This document shows positions 40,532 to 50,470 of a stretch of DNA of 64,000 nt, one piece after another; within the stretch, counting starts at the first letter, position 1; the number at the start of each line of letters is the position of its first letter. The DNA is from Bacillota bacterium (GTDB lineage: Bacteria > Bacillota > Clostridia > Christensenellales > SZUA-584), in contig JAEWTW010000028.1 of NCBI GenBank assembly GCA_023397655.1, positions 62,001 through 126,000 of the forward strand, given 5' to 3'. The notes beneath the pieces were generated by a model that was given only the letters and a program-made list of their open reading frames with translations, did no database searches and had not been told where the DNA came from. The position numbers and the translations under genes were made by a program.

Positions 40532-42006
40532 TTTTCCGTCTCCTTGTTCATTCTGAATATATTCTGGAACTTGCCATACGCCTCCGGGACCTGTGGATCG
40601 TTCCTTGGTTCAAATACTTCCACCGTAAATGATTCCGCCAGTACGGCGCGCAGCTCGGCCAGCCCTGAAATATCGCCGCACACATACGCCTGCGTCATAA
40701 TATTGCCGGCTGCTGTCGCCTCCACCGGCCCGGCCGCCACCTGCATGCCGCATACATCCGCAATGATCTGGTTGAGAAAGCTGTTCTTAGAGCCGCCGCC
40801 CACAATGTGGATCGTCTGATACTCTTTGCCCGTCAGCTCCCGAATCTGCGAAATCACGTTCCTGTAGCATAGCGCCAGACTGTCGAACAGGCACCGTGCG
40901 AATTCGCCCACGCTGCGCGCTTCGGGCTGTCCGCTCGCTCTTAAGTTTGCATTGATTTTTCCGGACATTCCGCCCATATCCATGAACTCTGCCTTATCCG
41001 GATCGATGATCCTCTTGTAAGGCTCCGCTCCTTTTGCCTGAGCGATGATTTCCGGATATGAACAGGGTATGGCGTCCGCTTCCCACTCCCGCCGCAGCTC
41101 CTCCAGTATCCACATGCCCATCACATTTTTGAGCAGGCGGTTTTTGTTCATCACGCCGCCTTCATTTGTAAAGTTGACGCGCATCGACAGCTCGTTGATG
41201 ATGGGTGCATCCGTCTCCGTTCCCACCAGGGACCATGTTCCGCTGGAGATGTAGATAAAGTGCTTCTCACGGCTGGGTACAGCCGCTACAGCGCATGCGG
41301 TATCGTGCGTACCGATGACGGAAAGCCTTGAGTCGCCACCGCCATAATCGTCCAGCAGCTTTAGTCGGGTATCTTTCGCTATCACAGGTTTATGAAATAT
41401 CTTCGTATTGATGCCCAATTCCGTCAGCATATCGTATGCCCAGTCTCCGGTGACGGCGGACACCATCTGTGTTGTTGTCGCGTTGGTGTGCTCGTTGAGC
41501 TTTTCGCCCGTCAGGAAATATGTCAGCGCGTCCGGAATCATCAGAAAATCTTTGGCGTTCTCATAAGCGCTGAACCGGTTCAGGCGCATCGCGTACAGCC
41601 GGTAAAGTCCGTTCAGCCGCATATGCTGAATGCCTGTTTTTTGATACACATCGGATGCAGGGATAATTTCATAAAGCTTTTCGAGCATCCCCTTGGTCAG
41701 CTCATCCCGATAATGCATCGGGTTTTCCTGCATTCTTCCGTCTTTGTCCAACAGTATAAAATCACTGCCCCACGAATCGATGCCGATGCTGTGGACAGCA
41801 CCTTCTTCGCCCGCTTTTTTTATCCCCTGAACAACGTTTTTAAATATATAAAGTATATCCCAGTATACTGTACCGTTCAGTTTCACCGGCTCGTTAAGGA
41901 ACCTGTGCCGCTCGGACAGACTGAGTTTGCTGCCGTTAAATTCTCCCGTGACGACCCTTCCGCTGGTTGCGCCCAGGTCCACCGCCACATAGTTTCTCTT
42001 TGTCAT
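40528..42006 (-). CDS. rhaB: Rhamnulokinase, 492 aa
   Basis: It phosphorylates L-rhamnulose at C1. FGGY family: VAVDLGATSGRVVTGEF at the N-terminus, SIGIDSWGSDFILLDKDG near residue 75, IGTHDTACAVAAVPS near 235, YISSGTWSLVGTE, and the adenosine loop HIVGGGSKNSFLNQIIADVCG. Its ATG overlaps the stop of the UroD-family gene upstream. Confidence 0.95.
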   Translation of the reverse strand: MTKRNYVAVDLGATSGRVVTGEFNGSKLSLSERHRFLNEPVKLNGTVYWDILYIFKNVVQGIKKAGEEGAVHSIGIDSWGSDFILLDKDGRMQENPMHYRDELTKGMLEKLYEIIPASDVYQKTGIQHMRLNGLYRLYAMRLNRFSAYENAKDFLMIPDALTYFLTGEKLNEHTNATTTQMVSAVTGDWAYDMLTELGINTKIFHKPVIAKDTRLKLLDDYGGGDSRLSVIGTHDTACAVAAVPSREKHFIYISSGTWSLVGTETDAPIINELSMRVNFTNEGGVMNKNRLLKNVMGMWILEELRREWEADAIPCSYPEIIAQAKGAEPYKRIIDPDKAEFMDMGGMSGKINANLRASGQPEARSVGEFARCLFDSLALCYRNVISQIRELTGKEYQTIHIVGGGSKNSFLNQIIADVCGMQVAAGPVEATAAGNIMTQAYVCGDISGLAELRAVLAESFTVEVFEPRNDPQVPEAYGKFQNIFRMNKETEK

Positions 42007-43022
42007 GTATTACGCCCCTGCTGGTTTTTAAACGCATCAATCATGGCCAGTATGTTCTCCACAGGCACATCGCCAGTGATCCGGTGGGTCGGGGCTGCGA
42101 TATAACCTCCGCTGCTGCCCAGCACCCGCATGGTTTCACTGATAATGTTCCTGATCTCATCGGCATTTTTGTACGGCAAATCCCTTTGTGTGCTGACCGC
42201 GCCATAGAATGCAAGCGATGAGCCGAATTCCTTTTTAAGCGCCTGCAGGTCGTATATCTCCGGCTGAACGGTCTGATAAACGTCCAAGCCAATTTCGATC
42301 AGGTCGCCCAGAATGGCATATATATTGCCGCATGAGTGCAGGCAAACGGATTTGCCTTTGCTTTTGATCAGCCCGAACATCCTCTTCAGCTGCGGCTTGA
42401 TATACTTTCTCCATGTGTCCGGACTCATCAGCAGCGAAGTCTGCTGCCCATAATCGTCACCGAAATACACGCCGTCAAAATCATAGCCCAGCGCGACATC
42501 CAATATCTCGATGTTCCTGTCAGCGATTTTCTCCAGCAGCGCATGGGAAAAGCTTTCTTCCAGCATAAAGTCCATGAAGAGGTTCTCAAAGCCCCGCAGA
42601 CTCCATGCCCGCTCAAACAGCGTCGTGCCTAACTTCGCAAATTTGTAGGTATCCCGTTCGGTCTCCAGAAACTTTCTGCATGTCGCTTCTATGCCGATCC
42701 TGTCCACCGGCGGAAACGTATACAGATCAATCTCGGGTTCCTGAAATGTCACATTGGTGATAATGCCGATGTCCTTGTCCTGTCCGCTGCGGTCCCAGAT
42801 CACGCCGTATTCATCCCTGTAGAAACCGGGCCGAATGGTCTCACCCGTTTCAAAGCCGCACTTTTCGATATGGTTGCCCGCCCACTCAAAGAAGCCGCCC
42901 CACTCAAGGCCCATCTGGGTCTCTAGCCGCGCCTCCACTTCACGGGTCAGCTCAATATTGTAAGGTATATATCCCGACTCTTCATGCAGTATTGCTTTTT
43001 TGACAGCATCCGATCTGCTCAT
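42003..43022 (-). CDS. UroD-family protein of the rhamnose operon (first copy), 339 aa
   Basis: Uroporphyrinogen decarboxylase/MtaA superfamily, but unlikely to serve haem synthesis: it lies between rhaM and rhaB and overlaps rhaB by four bases. A metal-type HxC motif is present in VCLHSCGN near residue 230. The distal block reads GGYIAAPTHRITGDVPVENI, with His in place of the Cys of MtaA-type methyltransferases. The start is the ATG at 43022 after AAGGAGCGGCA. Genes of this kind are frequent in clostridial sugar operons without a proven reaction. A methyl-group transfer from O-methylated rhamnose is one possibility; no corrinoid protein is visible here. Confidence 0.8.
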   Translation of the reverse strand: MSRSDAVKKAILHEESGYIPYNIELTREVEARLETQMGLEWGGFFEWAGNHIEKCGFETGETIRPGFYRDEYGVIWDRSGQDKDIGIITNVTFQEPEIDLYTFPPVDRIGIEATCRKFLETERDTYKFAKLGTTLFERAWSLRGFENLFMDFMLEESFSHALLEKIADRNIEILDVALGYDFDGVYFGDDYGQQTSLLMSPDTWRKYIKPQLKRMFGLIKSKGKSVCLHSCGNIYAILGDLIEIGLDVYQTVQPEIYDLQALKKEFGSSLAFYGAVSTQRDLPYKNADEIRNIISETMRVLGSSGGYIAAPTHRITGDVPVENILAMIDAFKNQQGRNT

Positions 43023-43067
43023 TGCCGCTCCTTCATGCTCCGGTGTTCCTGACACGCCGACAACGCG

Positions 43068-43388
43068 CTACTCGAGATAAAAAACTTCTTTCAGGTAGTT
43101 CACGGGACTGTCGCTCCCCCAGTCAAAAGAGCCTTCCACCATCCCGGAGGTGATCGCGTCCCACTCCTGGCATGCCTTGCTGTTCGCTATATATTTGCAC
43201 GCGAATTCTATATCATCGCAGTTGTATACATAGAAAAACTGTTTTCCGTTTTGGAAAATAGAATAATTGCTGATACCGGCTTCTTTGTGCTCCTGCAAAA
43301 CGGTCGGCCAAACATTTGCATGTATTTTAACGTATTCGTCAACACAGTCCTCTTTTATTGTCCATGTCCAAGAATATCTGTTGCTCAT
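43068..43388 (-). CDS. rhaM: L-rhamnose mutarotase, 106 aa
   Basis: It interconverts alpha- and beta-L-rhamnose. Small ferredoxin-like fold family: WTWTIKEDCVDEYVKIHANVWP with the catalytic-region His, GISNYSIFQNGKQFFYVYNCDD, and the WDAITSGMVEGSFDW stretch. Length is normal. AGGAAAGAG lies before the ATG. It follows the binding-protein gene in the operon. Confidence 0.92.
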   Translation of the reverse strand: MSNRYSWTWTIKEDCVDEYVKIHANVWPTVLQEHKEAGISNYSIFQNGKQFFYVYNCDDIEFACKYIANSKACQEWDAITSGMVEGSFDWGSDSPVNYLKEVFYLE

Positions 43389-43453
43389 TCTTTGTTTCTC
43401 TTTCCTGGGGATTTGAGGGAGGCGTCGCCGCCTCCCTCTCGCCCATTGTGCTT

Positions 43454-44614
43454 TTACTCGAGGCCGCTGGTCGCATCCGGATAACCCTTGAAGAATTTAA
43501 CGTTATCCAGATTGTAAGCTATGGAAGGTCCAAGTATGATCTGCTTGTCTTCCGTGATCTTGTGCTCTGCCGGATAGTTGACTTCGCCGATCTGCGAATT
43601 GCCGGAAAGCATGGACTTATAGGATGTCATGTCCTTCGTGACCGTGCCATTCAGCAGGTCAACAGCCACCTGAACCGCCAGATATCCAAGGTCATACGGC
43701 TGCCACAGAACAACTGTCGGCATCAGGCCGCTCTCCATCGCATCCACCGAGGTGACCGGCACGCCAAGGGCGGCGATCGCGACGGAACCGACCGGGAGAC
43801 CCAGGTCTTCACAGGCCTTTGTTGTGGCCGGAGTGGCCATGGACGACAGCGCGAAGATGCCTTTCAGGCTGGGATTCTGCGTCAGCAGCGTGTTGACCGC
43901 TCTGTCCGCGTCAGCCTGGTTGTTACCGGCATACACGATTTCGTTGTTGAAGGTGATACCGGCATAATCGGTGTCCTTCTTGCTCTCATACTCCGCCTGA
44001 ATCGCAGCGATCCAAGCGTTCTGGTTGCTGGCATTGGGGTCGGAAGAAACGACAGCTACCATACCGTCTTTAACGTTCTGCGCCATGCCCTGCATCATCG
44101 CAACGCCGATGTCAGAGTTCTCGGTCTGATTCACAAAGAAGTCGCGCGCTGTGGGATTCACGTCCGCATCCCAGGTGATCACGAGAATGCCCTGGTCCAT
44201 CGCAGACCTTAACGTATCAGCGTAGCTTTCCGCATCAAGGGCGGAAACCAGAATCGCATCGTAACCCTTGTCTATGAACGTCTGGATGTAAGCCTGCTGG
44301 TTGGCAGCACTTTCCTGTCCGCTCGGGTCACCCTGCCAGTCCAGCGTTACGCCAAGATCCGCAGCAGCTTTCTTCGCGCCGTTTTCGCAGGCGATAAAGT
44401 AGTCAACGCCTGTGAACTTGGGTATCATACCAATTTTGATTTCCTTGTCGGCAGCAGGCGCCTCTGCAGGCTCTTCTGCCGGCTGCTCCGCAGCGGGCTG
44501 TTCAGTCGCCGGCTGCTCTGCAGCGGGCTGTTCGGCAGCGGGCTGCTGTTGGCATCCAACAAATACTCCCGCTAAAAGTACCACTGCGATAAGAACTGCT
44601 AGTACCTTTTTCAC
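43454..44614 (-). CDS. Rhamnose ABC transporter substrate-binding lipoprotein, 386 aa
   Basis: Peripla_BP_4-class binding protein. Signal with lipobox at FVGC (Cys about residue 20), then a low-complexity linker of about 30 residues made of repeated PAAEQ and PATEQ units, then IKIGMIPKFTGVDYF at the start of the domain. The start is a GTG at 44614 after AGGAGG. Ligand assigned from the rhamnose genes around it; the sequence class (ribose/autoinducer/rhamnose) agrees. Confidence 0.88.
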   Translation of the reverse strand: MKKVLAVLIAVVLLAGVFVGCQQQPAAEQPAAEQPATEQPAAEQPAEEPAEAPAADKEIKIGMIPKFTGVDYFIACENGAKKAAADLGVTLDWQGDPSGQESAANQQAYIQTFIDKGYDAILVSALDAESYADTLRSAMDQGILVITWDADVNPTARDFFVNQTENSDIGVAMMQGMAQNVKDGMVAVVSSDPNASNQNAWIAAIQAEYESKKDTDYAGITFNNEIVYAGNNQADADRAVNTLLTQNPSLKGIFALSSMATPATTKACEDLGLPVGSVAIAALGVPVTSVDAMESGLMPTVVLWQPYDLGYLAVQVAVDLLNGTVTKDMTSYKSMLSGNSQIGEVNYPAEHKITEDKQIILGPSIAYNLDNVKFFKGYPDATSGLE

Positions 44615-44661
44615 TATTTTTTTCCTCCTATTATTGTTATTTCAGCTTTTGCTGAAAGCTA

Positions 44662-45639
44662 TTAAACTGATTTCTTTTGTTTGTTCTCCACCAGCGAGAA
44701 CCCGATCAAACAGATGACCAATACGATTCCCAGTATGAAGCTGTACACGTCTCCGCCAAAACCGATCAGCTGGAGCCCCTTTCTCAGTACGCCCAGTATC
44801 AGTACGCCCAGAAACGTGCCGGACATGTTGCCCACGCCGCCCATGATGCTGGTGCCGCCCAGCACCACCGCAGTGATGGTCTGCAGGTTCAGGTTCGTGC
44901 CGATGTCCGGTTTGGCCGCCGGCAGATGCGACAGATATACCAGCGCGGCGATAGCGGAAACAAAGCCGGAGATCGAGTACAAAAAGAACTTAATTTTGGC
45001 TATCTTGACGCCGGAATACTTGACCGCTTCCTCGTTCAGCCCGATGCCCCGGATATACCTGCCCAGCGACGAACGGCCAAGGAACAACGCGAAACCGATG
45101 AACAGCACGATGAACAGCAGGAACTGATAAGGCACTACCCCGAAAAGCTTCTGCGTCTGCAAGAATGTAAACCCTTTGGGGAAATCTGAGTATATCTTAG
45201 TGCCGCATATGATCTTGGCAATGCCGAGGTACAGTGACATCGTGGCCAGCGTCGTAACCAGAGGCGCCACCTTCGTTCTGGATATGATCAGACCGTTCAG
45301 CGCACCACACAGTAAACCGGTCACCAGACCGCAGATAATCGCAAACAGAATGTTCTGCGTCAGATCATAGACCGCACCGGTGACAACCGCCGACAGCGCC
45401 ATCGTGGTGCCCACCGACAGATCGATACCGCTAGTGATGATGATGAGCGTCATCGGCAGCGCCATCAGACCGATTTCCATGATGTTTTCGGTCAGCCCGA
45501 ACAGCACTTTAGGCTTAAGTATTGTGTATTCTTCCATAATGCCGAAGAATGCGATCAGAGCAAGCAGCAGTATGAACAATGCCTTCTGATAAGTAAACGA
45601 ATACCATTTCTTCTTATATGACTTGGCATCAGTTTTCAT
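44662..45639 (-). CDS. Ribose-type ABC transporter permease, 325 aa
   Basis: BPD_transp_2 family inner-membrane protein with about nine hydrophobic segments; ITSGIDLSVGTTMAL and GGTSIMGGVGNMSGTFLG are the conserved family blocks. Paired with the next permease, whose stop overlaps this ATG by one base (TAATG). Confidence 0.92.
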   Translation of the reverse strand: MKTDAKSYKKKWYSFTYQKALFILLLALIAFFGIMEEYTILKPKVLFGLTENIMEIGLMALPMTLIIITSGIDLSVGTTMALSAVVTGAVYDLTQNILFAIICGLVTGLLCGALNGLIISRTKVAPLVTTLATMSLYLGIAKIICGTKIYSDFPKGFTFLQTQKLFGVVPYQFLLFIVLFIGFALFLGRSSLGRYIRGIGLNEEAVKYSGVKIAKIKFFLYSISGFVSAIAALVYLSHLPAAKPDIGTNLNLQTITAVVLGGTSIMGGVGNMSGTFLGVLILGVLRKGLQLIGFGGDVYSFILGIVLVICLIGFSLVENKQKKSV

Positions 45640-46658
45640 TATTTGTTACCCCCCTCGCTCACTTCAGCGCATGCGCTGTCCTTATTCCTGCGGCGCAGGC
45701 TGCTGAAATTGACATACGTCAGCAGCACGGCGCCGATGATGATAATCCCCTGTACGGCGTAGCTGTAATAGTCCTGAAGTCCAAACAGTATCATCGCTCT
45801 CGTGATCATCGCCAGCAGTATGGCACCGTACGCCGTGCCGATCAGCTTACCCTTGCCGCCTGCAATACTGGTGCCGCCCACAACCGTTGCGGTGATGAAC
45901 ATCATTTCCATGCCGTATGTGGAATTCGCCTGAACGATATTCTTCGTTGTGTAAAAGAATATGGAGGTGATGCCGATCAGTACGCCTTCCAGCAGAAACG
46001 TCTTCATCACAACGCTGCTGGGGTTCACACCCACGAGCACCGATGCTTTTGAGTTGCCGCCCACCGCGTATATTTTTTTGATGAATCGTGAGTACTTCAT
46101 GATGAACATCATCAGCACAAAGATCGCGAGGCTCAGCACAAAAGTCAGCGGCAAAAATCCGAAGAACACCTCCGACCCTAGGCCGGTAAAGTTGCTTTGC
46201 AGGCCTTCCACCCAGCCGCCGCTTGGCAGCAGTATGAATATGCCAAGGTGCACATTGACCATGGCCAGCGTCGCCACCAGCGAGGGCACCTTAAATTTCG
46301 TGACAATGATACCGTTGAATCCGGCAAATATCACACCGACAGCGATTGCAACAGGAATGTAGACGTAGAACGGCATGCCCATCTTGGCGAAGTACGCCGC
46401 CGCATATCCGCACATACCGACGAGCGTACCCGCTGAAATGTCGATGTTGCCGGTAATGATGATCAGCGTCAGTGCCGTAGATGCCATCAGCAGATAGGCA
46501 ACTTCCTTCAGAAAGGACGTGATACCGGCTGCAGATTTGAAGTTGGTGAATATAAACAGTATAAAGAAGAATACCAGTACAACCAATCCCAGAGCGTTTT
46601 CTCTCGTGAATATCTTCTTTGAAATGTTGTTTTTGACTGACTGCTCTGTGTTATTCAT
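45639..46658 (-). CDS. Ribose-type ABC transporter permease, 339 aa
   Basis: Second permease of the rhamnose importer: LALTLIIITGNIDISAGTLVG-type block near residue 60 and the GGTSIAGGKGKLIGTAYG block. About nine hydrophobic segments. AAAGGAGATCAAA lies before the ATG. It lies 25 bases downstream of the ATPase gene. Confidence 0.92.
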   Translation of the reverse strand: MNNTEQSVKNNISKKIFTRENALGLVVLVFFFILFIFTNFKSAAGITSFLKEVAYLLMASTALTLIIITGNIDISAGTLVGMCGYAAAYFAKMGMPFYVYIPVAIAVGVIFAGFNGIIVTKFKVPSLVATLAMVNVHLGIFILLPSGGWVEGLQSNFTGLGSEVFFGFLPLTFVLSLAIFVLMMFIMKYSRFIKKIYAVGGNSKASVLVGVNPSSVVMKTFLLEGVLIGITSIFFYTTKNIVQANSTYGMEMMFITATVVGGTSIAGGKGKLIGTAYGAILLAMITRAMILFGLQDYYSYAVQGIIIIGAVLLTYVNFSSLRRRNKDSACAEVSEGGNK

Positions 46659-46683
46659 TTTGATCTCCTTTCACGCGTCATTG

Positions 46684-48174
46684 TTAAAGCGCCAGTTTCA
46701 GTATTCGTTCCTGCGAGATTTCTCGTTTATCCAGCTCTCCCACGATTTGTCCCGTCTTGGTCACGTATACCCTGTCACTCATACCTATAATTTCCGGAAG
46801 ATCACTGGAGATCATAATGATCGACAATCCTTCCGCAGCCAGTCCGCTCATAATCCTGTGTATCTCCGATTTGGAACCGACGTCTACACCTCTCGTGGGC
46901 TCATCCAGTATCAGCACCTTGGGCAGGTTGGCCAGCGCCTTGGCAACAGACACCTTCTGTTGATTGCCGCCGGATAGGTTGTCAATGATAAAATCTGCGT
47001 GCGGCGCTTTGATGGACAGCTTTTCCATGTATTCGTCCGCCAAATCGTTCTCTTTGTTTCTGTCAATGAAGCTGAGCTTGGACATCAGCTTTAGTATCGG
47101 CATCGATATGTTCTCCTTGATGCTCATGTCGATGACGAGACCCTTTTCCTTCCGGTCCTCAGAAACATACACAATGCCTTTTTCCAGCGCCTCGGTGTAG
47201 TTTTTCAGACGGATGGGCTGCCCTTCGTACAGCACCTCGCCGCTGTCTATCTTTGTGAAGCCGACCAGCGCGTGCGCCAGTTCCGTCCGGCCCGAGCCTG
47301 CCAAGCCGGCGATGCCGATGATCTCCCCCTTGTTCAGCGTCAAAGACATGTTGTCGATCACGCCGGTCTGGGAAATGTTCCTGACCTCCAGTACCGGCCC
47401 GCCGATCTCCACGTCCACCTTGGGATACAGGTTATCCAGCGTCCGGCCCACCATCCACGATATCAGCTGCGATGTCTCCACATCCGTTGTTTTGGCCGTC
47501 TGAACGTACTCGCCGTCTCGAATGACCGTGACGCGGTCCGCAATTTCAAAAACTTCTTCCAACCGGTGGCTGATGTACAGCATGGAAACATTTTCGCTCT
47601 TTAAACGGTTGATGATGGAGAACAGCGCCTTTACCTCTTTGTTGGTCAGCGCCGCCGTCGGTTCATCCAGTATGAGTATGTCCGCGTCATACGTCAGCGC
47701 CTTGGCGATCTCTACCATTTGCTTGGACGCCACGCCCAGATCCTTGACATAAGCGTCGAGATCAACGTCCATGCCCAGCTTTTTAAATGTTTCCTTGGCC
47801 CTTTTACGCATCGATTTGTAGTCTATGTAATGGATAAAACCAAACAATTTCTTGGTGGTCTCATGCCCGAGAAACATATTCTCAAGCACTGTCATTTCCG
47901 TAAACAGGCTGGTTTCCTGATAGATGATAGCGATACCCTTCGCATACGCTTCATTGGGATCTTTCATCTTCGTGACTTCCCCGCGCAGCACGATGTCACC
48001 CTCATCCTGATGATAAACGCCGGTGATGATCTTCATCATCGTGGATTTGCCCGCGCCGTTTTCACCCACGACAGCATGAACTTCCCCCTCCTGCAGCTTC
48101 AATTGCATATTGCTCAGTGCTTTAACGCCGGGGAATGTTTTTGATATGTTTCTAAGCTCCATTATTTCGCTCAT
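46684..48174 (-). CDS. Ribose-type sugar ABC transporter ATPase (two nucleotide-binding domains), 496 aa
   Basis: Fused double ATPase. First half: Walker A GENGAGKSTMMKII, Walker B ILILDEPTAALTNKEV; second half: GIAGLAGSGRTELAHAL as a degenerate Walker A, LSGGNQQKVSVAKAL signature, VLILDEPTRGVDVG. Typical RbsA/MglA length. I start at the ATG 48174 (GAGGTG upstream), six codons inside the open frame. It drives the two permeases at 44662-46658. Confidence 0.92.
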   Translation of the reverse strand: MSEIMELRNISKTFPGVKALSNMQLKLQEGEVHAVVGENGAGKSTMMKIITGVYHQDEGDIVLRGEVTKMKDPNEAYAKGIAIIYQETSLFTEMTVLENMFLGHETTKKLFGFIHYIDYKSMRKRAKETFKKLGMDVDLDAYVKDLGVASKQMVEIAKALTYDADILILDEPTAALTNKEVKALFSIINRLKSENVSMLYISHRLEEVFEIADRVTVIRDGEYVQTAKTTDVETSQLISWMVGRTLDNLYPKVDVEIGGPVLEVRNISQTGVIDNMSLTLNKGEIIGIAGLAGSGRTELAHALVGFTKIDSGEVLYEGQPIRLKNYTEALEKGIVYVSEDRKEKGLVIDMSIKENISMPILKLMSKLSFIDRNKENDLADEYMEKLSIKAPHADFIIDNLSGGNQQKVSVAKALANLPKVLILDEPTRGVDVGSKSEIHRIMSGLAAEGLSIIMISSDLPEIIGMSDRVYVTKTGQIVGELDKREISQERILKLAL

Positions 48175-48209
48175 ATTCTCACACCTCTCCACACAAATCT
48201 CTTCTGGCC

Positions 48210-49289
48210 TCAGTAGGTTCCATATTCAGCGACGGCTTCATACATGGCAAATATATTCTCGACGGGCGTATCCGGCTGAATATTGTGCGCCGGGGCCAGA
48301 ATGTATCCGCCGCCTGCTCCCGCCTGACTGATTCTCAGTTTGACCTCGTTTTTCACATCCTCCGTGGTGCCGTTCGGCAGAACGCCCTGCACATCCACGC
48401 CGCCAAAGAACGCAATGTATTTGCCATATTCCTTCTTCAGCGCACCCAAGTCCATACCCGTGGCCAGCGGCTGAATGGGATTCAGTACGTCGATGCCGGC
48501 GTCGATCAGATCCGGGATAACGGCGGTAATCGCCCCGCATGAATGGTAAGCAACGGTGACATCGCTGTTCTTTGCCTTGATAGCATCCACGATATTTTTC
48601 AGTCTTGGTTTGAAATACTCTCTGTAGATCTCCGGGCTCATCATCATATTGTTCTGGGTGCCGACATCGTCTCCCAGCCAGATCATGTCGCAGCCCAAAT
48701 CGACGAGCTTCTCAGCGATACTTTTATGGAAATTCATGCATTTATCCAGCAGCGCCTCAATGTAAGCTTCGCCCATGAATAGGCCGCACAGAAAGTCCTC
48801 CAGACCCATCAGGTTCCAGGCCAGCTCAAATACGGTCGCTTCCAGATCTCCGACGATTGCGAAATCCCTGCCGTATTTTTTGATGTTCTCCTGCGCCAGT
48901 TTAAACCGCTGCGGCGCCAGCGGGTCCGGAAAACGATAGTTTTCGATGTCCTTTACATCCGCTGTGTTGGCCAGCGGCCGCGTCACCGCTTCAGAATATA
49001 ATCCGACCGTTTTGTACTCAATGCCAAACTCATCCACCACCAGCCCATTATCCAGCGTCTTCGTGGGCGTTTCCCTCAGTGCACCGACACCCACAGCATC
49101 ATTGCCCAGCCGGTTCAATATCTCCACATGAGATATACGGGTCGACAAAAATGAATCCTCAGCTTCAAACGGAAGGTCGAACAGTTTGCCCAGATTCTCG
49201 GCGATCTGCGGCGTCAGGTTTGCAAACACGGGCACTCTGTCGGGCTGGCCGTTCTTCATCGCAGTAATGAATCTTTCTTTTCTCGTCAT
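48210..49289 (-). CDS. UroD-family protein of the rhamnose operon (second copy), 359 aa
   Basis: Uroporphyrinogen decarboxylase/MtaA superfamily, first gene after the LacI regulator. HxC motif in VAYHSCGAITAV near residue 245; distal block GGGYILAPAHNIQPDTPVEN with His instead of Cys, as in the copy at 42003, to which it is clearly but not closely related. GGGAGATATGTATC precedes the ATG. Two such proteins in one rhamnose operon suggest two methylated positions or a two-protein reaction; both are inference. Haem biosynthesis is unlikely. Confidence 0.82.
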   Translation of the reverse strand: MTRKERFITAMKNGQPDRVPVFANLTPQIAENLGKLFDLPFEAEDSFLSTRISHVEILNRLGNDAVGVGALRETPTKTLDNGLVVDEFGIEYKTVGLYSEAVTRPLANTADVKDIENYRFPDPLAPQRFKLAQENIKKYGRDFAIVGDLEATVFELAWNLMGLEDFLCGLFMGEAYIEALLDKCMNFHKSIAEKLVDLGCDMIWLGDDVGTQNNMMMSPEIYREYFKPRLKNIVDAIKAKNSDVTVAYHSCGAITAVIPDLIDAGIDVLNPIQPLATGMDLGALKKEYGKYIAFFGGVDVQGVLPNGTTEDVKNEVKLRISQAGAGGGYILAPAHNIQPDTPVENIFAMYEAVAEYGTY

Positions 49290-49306
49290 GATACATATCT
49301 CCCAAA

Positions 49307-49320
49307 TGTTATCGCTATCA
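49307..49320. promoter_or_regulatory. LacI-family operator upstream of the rhamnose operon
   Basis: TGTTATCGCTATCA, a CG-centred near-palindrome of LacI-family shape, 18 bases before the UroD-family start. The identical 14-mer lies upstream of the lacI-type gene itself (50471-50484). The 77-base gap is AT-rich and should hold the operon promoter. Confidence 0.65.
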
Positions 49321-49366
49321 TTTTTTGATATAGCTATATTTCTTTAAACAAAAGCGTTTTTCCGTA

Positions 49367-50449
49367 TTAAGCTAATTTTTGTGTTGATTGCCGTACTACC
49401 AGTTCGGAGTTAATATACATTGTGCTGTTTTTCTCATCATTTTCAATGAGATTGATGAGCTTTTCTGCTGCCTTATACCCAATTTCATACCGGGGCTGCT
49501 TCACGGTTGTCAGCTGCGGATACAGGCTTTCTCCAATATCCAGCCCGTCCTGACCGATCACGGAGAGGTCTTCAGGCACTCTCAGGCCGCATTCGATCGC
49601 CCCGTTTATCACACCGATCGCCATCTGATCATTCTGGGCGTAGATCGCCGTCGGCCGGTCCTCAATGTCCATAAACCGCATCATGCCTTCCCGGCCGCCA
49701 ATCATCTTCATGATCGCTTCCTTGCCGCTCATGATGCCTCTGTTGGCACCGCCTTCCGCCTCCATCATATACTTTTGGTTCACATCAAGGCCGTAATCCT
49801 TCATGGCCTTCAGATAGCCCTCCAGACGATGATTCCATATGGAAAACTGGAAGGTATGGTCATATGCCAGATCCTTTTTCTTCTCGTCAAACGCCAGGCC
49901 GCCATGGACTATCCCAATATTTTTGTGCCCCATATCGATCAGATGTTTTGTAGCAATATATGCGCCTTCCTTCTGATCAAGAAGCATATTCGTAACGTTG
50001 ACCAGCGGCTTTTCATTATCGATATAGATGGATTTTATGCCTGCGTTGTCAAGATCCATCGCCTGACGCACCGTAATATTCAGATGGTGGAATATAATGC
50101 CGTCCACCATCTTGTCCTTGAGTATTTCGATGTATTCCTCTTCCTTATGCTTGGCGTTGGCATTACACAGGATAACGTTGTATCCTTTGACATAGCATGC
50201 GTCCTCCACCCCCTGCACCACAGTGGGGTGGTAAGGGTTCGATATGCTTGCGATAACATGGGCGATGGTTCGGGAACGCTTTGTGACCAGACCTCTGGCC
50301 ATCAGGTTGGGCCTGTAGTTCAGCTCTTTGATGATATCAAGAACACGTGTCCTCGTATCTTCCCTGACCTGCTCAGGACAGTTGATGACCCTGGACACCG
50401 TCATCCTTGATACGCCAGCTCTGTATGCAACTTCATCCATTGTCACCAT
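49367..50449 (-). CDS. LacI-family transcriptional regulator, 360 aa
   Basis: N-terminal helix-turn-helix (MDEVAYRAGVSRMTVSRVIN) and hinge (NYRPNLMARGLVTKRS), then a periplasmic-binding-protein-like sensor domain (IAHVIASISNPYHPTVVQG onward). Probable repressor of the rhamnose operon and of itself, as identical operators precede both. GTG- and ATG-type starts are close together; the first ATG has only a weak binding site. Confidence 0.9.
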   Translation of the reverse strand: MVTMDEVAYRAGVSRMTVSRVINCPEQVREDTRTRVLDIIKELNYRPNLMARGLVTKRSRTIAHVIASISNPYHPTVVQGVEDACYVKGYNVILCNANAKHKEEEYIEILKDKMVDGIIFHHLNITVRQAMDLDNAGIKSIYIDNEKPLVNVTNMLLDQKEGAYIATKHLIDMGHKNIGIVHGGLAFDEKKKDLAYDHTFQFSIWNHRLEGYLKAMKDYGLDVNQKYMMEAEGGANRGIMSGKEAIMKMIGGREGMMRFMDIEDRPTAIYAQNDQMAIGVINGAIECGLRVPEDLSVIGQDGLDIGESLYPQLTTVKQPRYEIGYKAAEKLINLIENDEKNSTMYINSELVVRQSTQKLA

Positions 50450-50470
50450 GTCAGGTTCGCCTCAGTTCAA

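Noticed and set aside
42003..49289. UroD-family genes as haem-synthesis hemE
   Set aside because: HxC metal motif, placement inside a rhamnose operon, and no other haem genes nearby argue against it.
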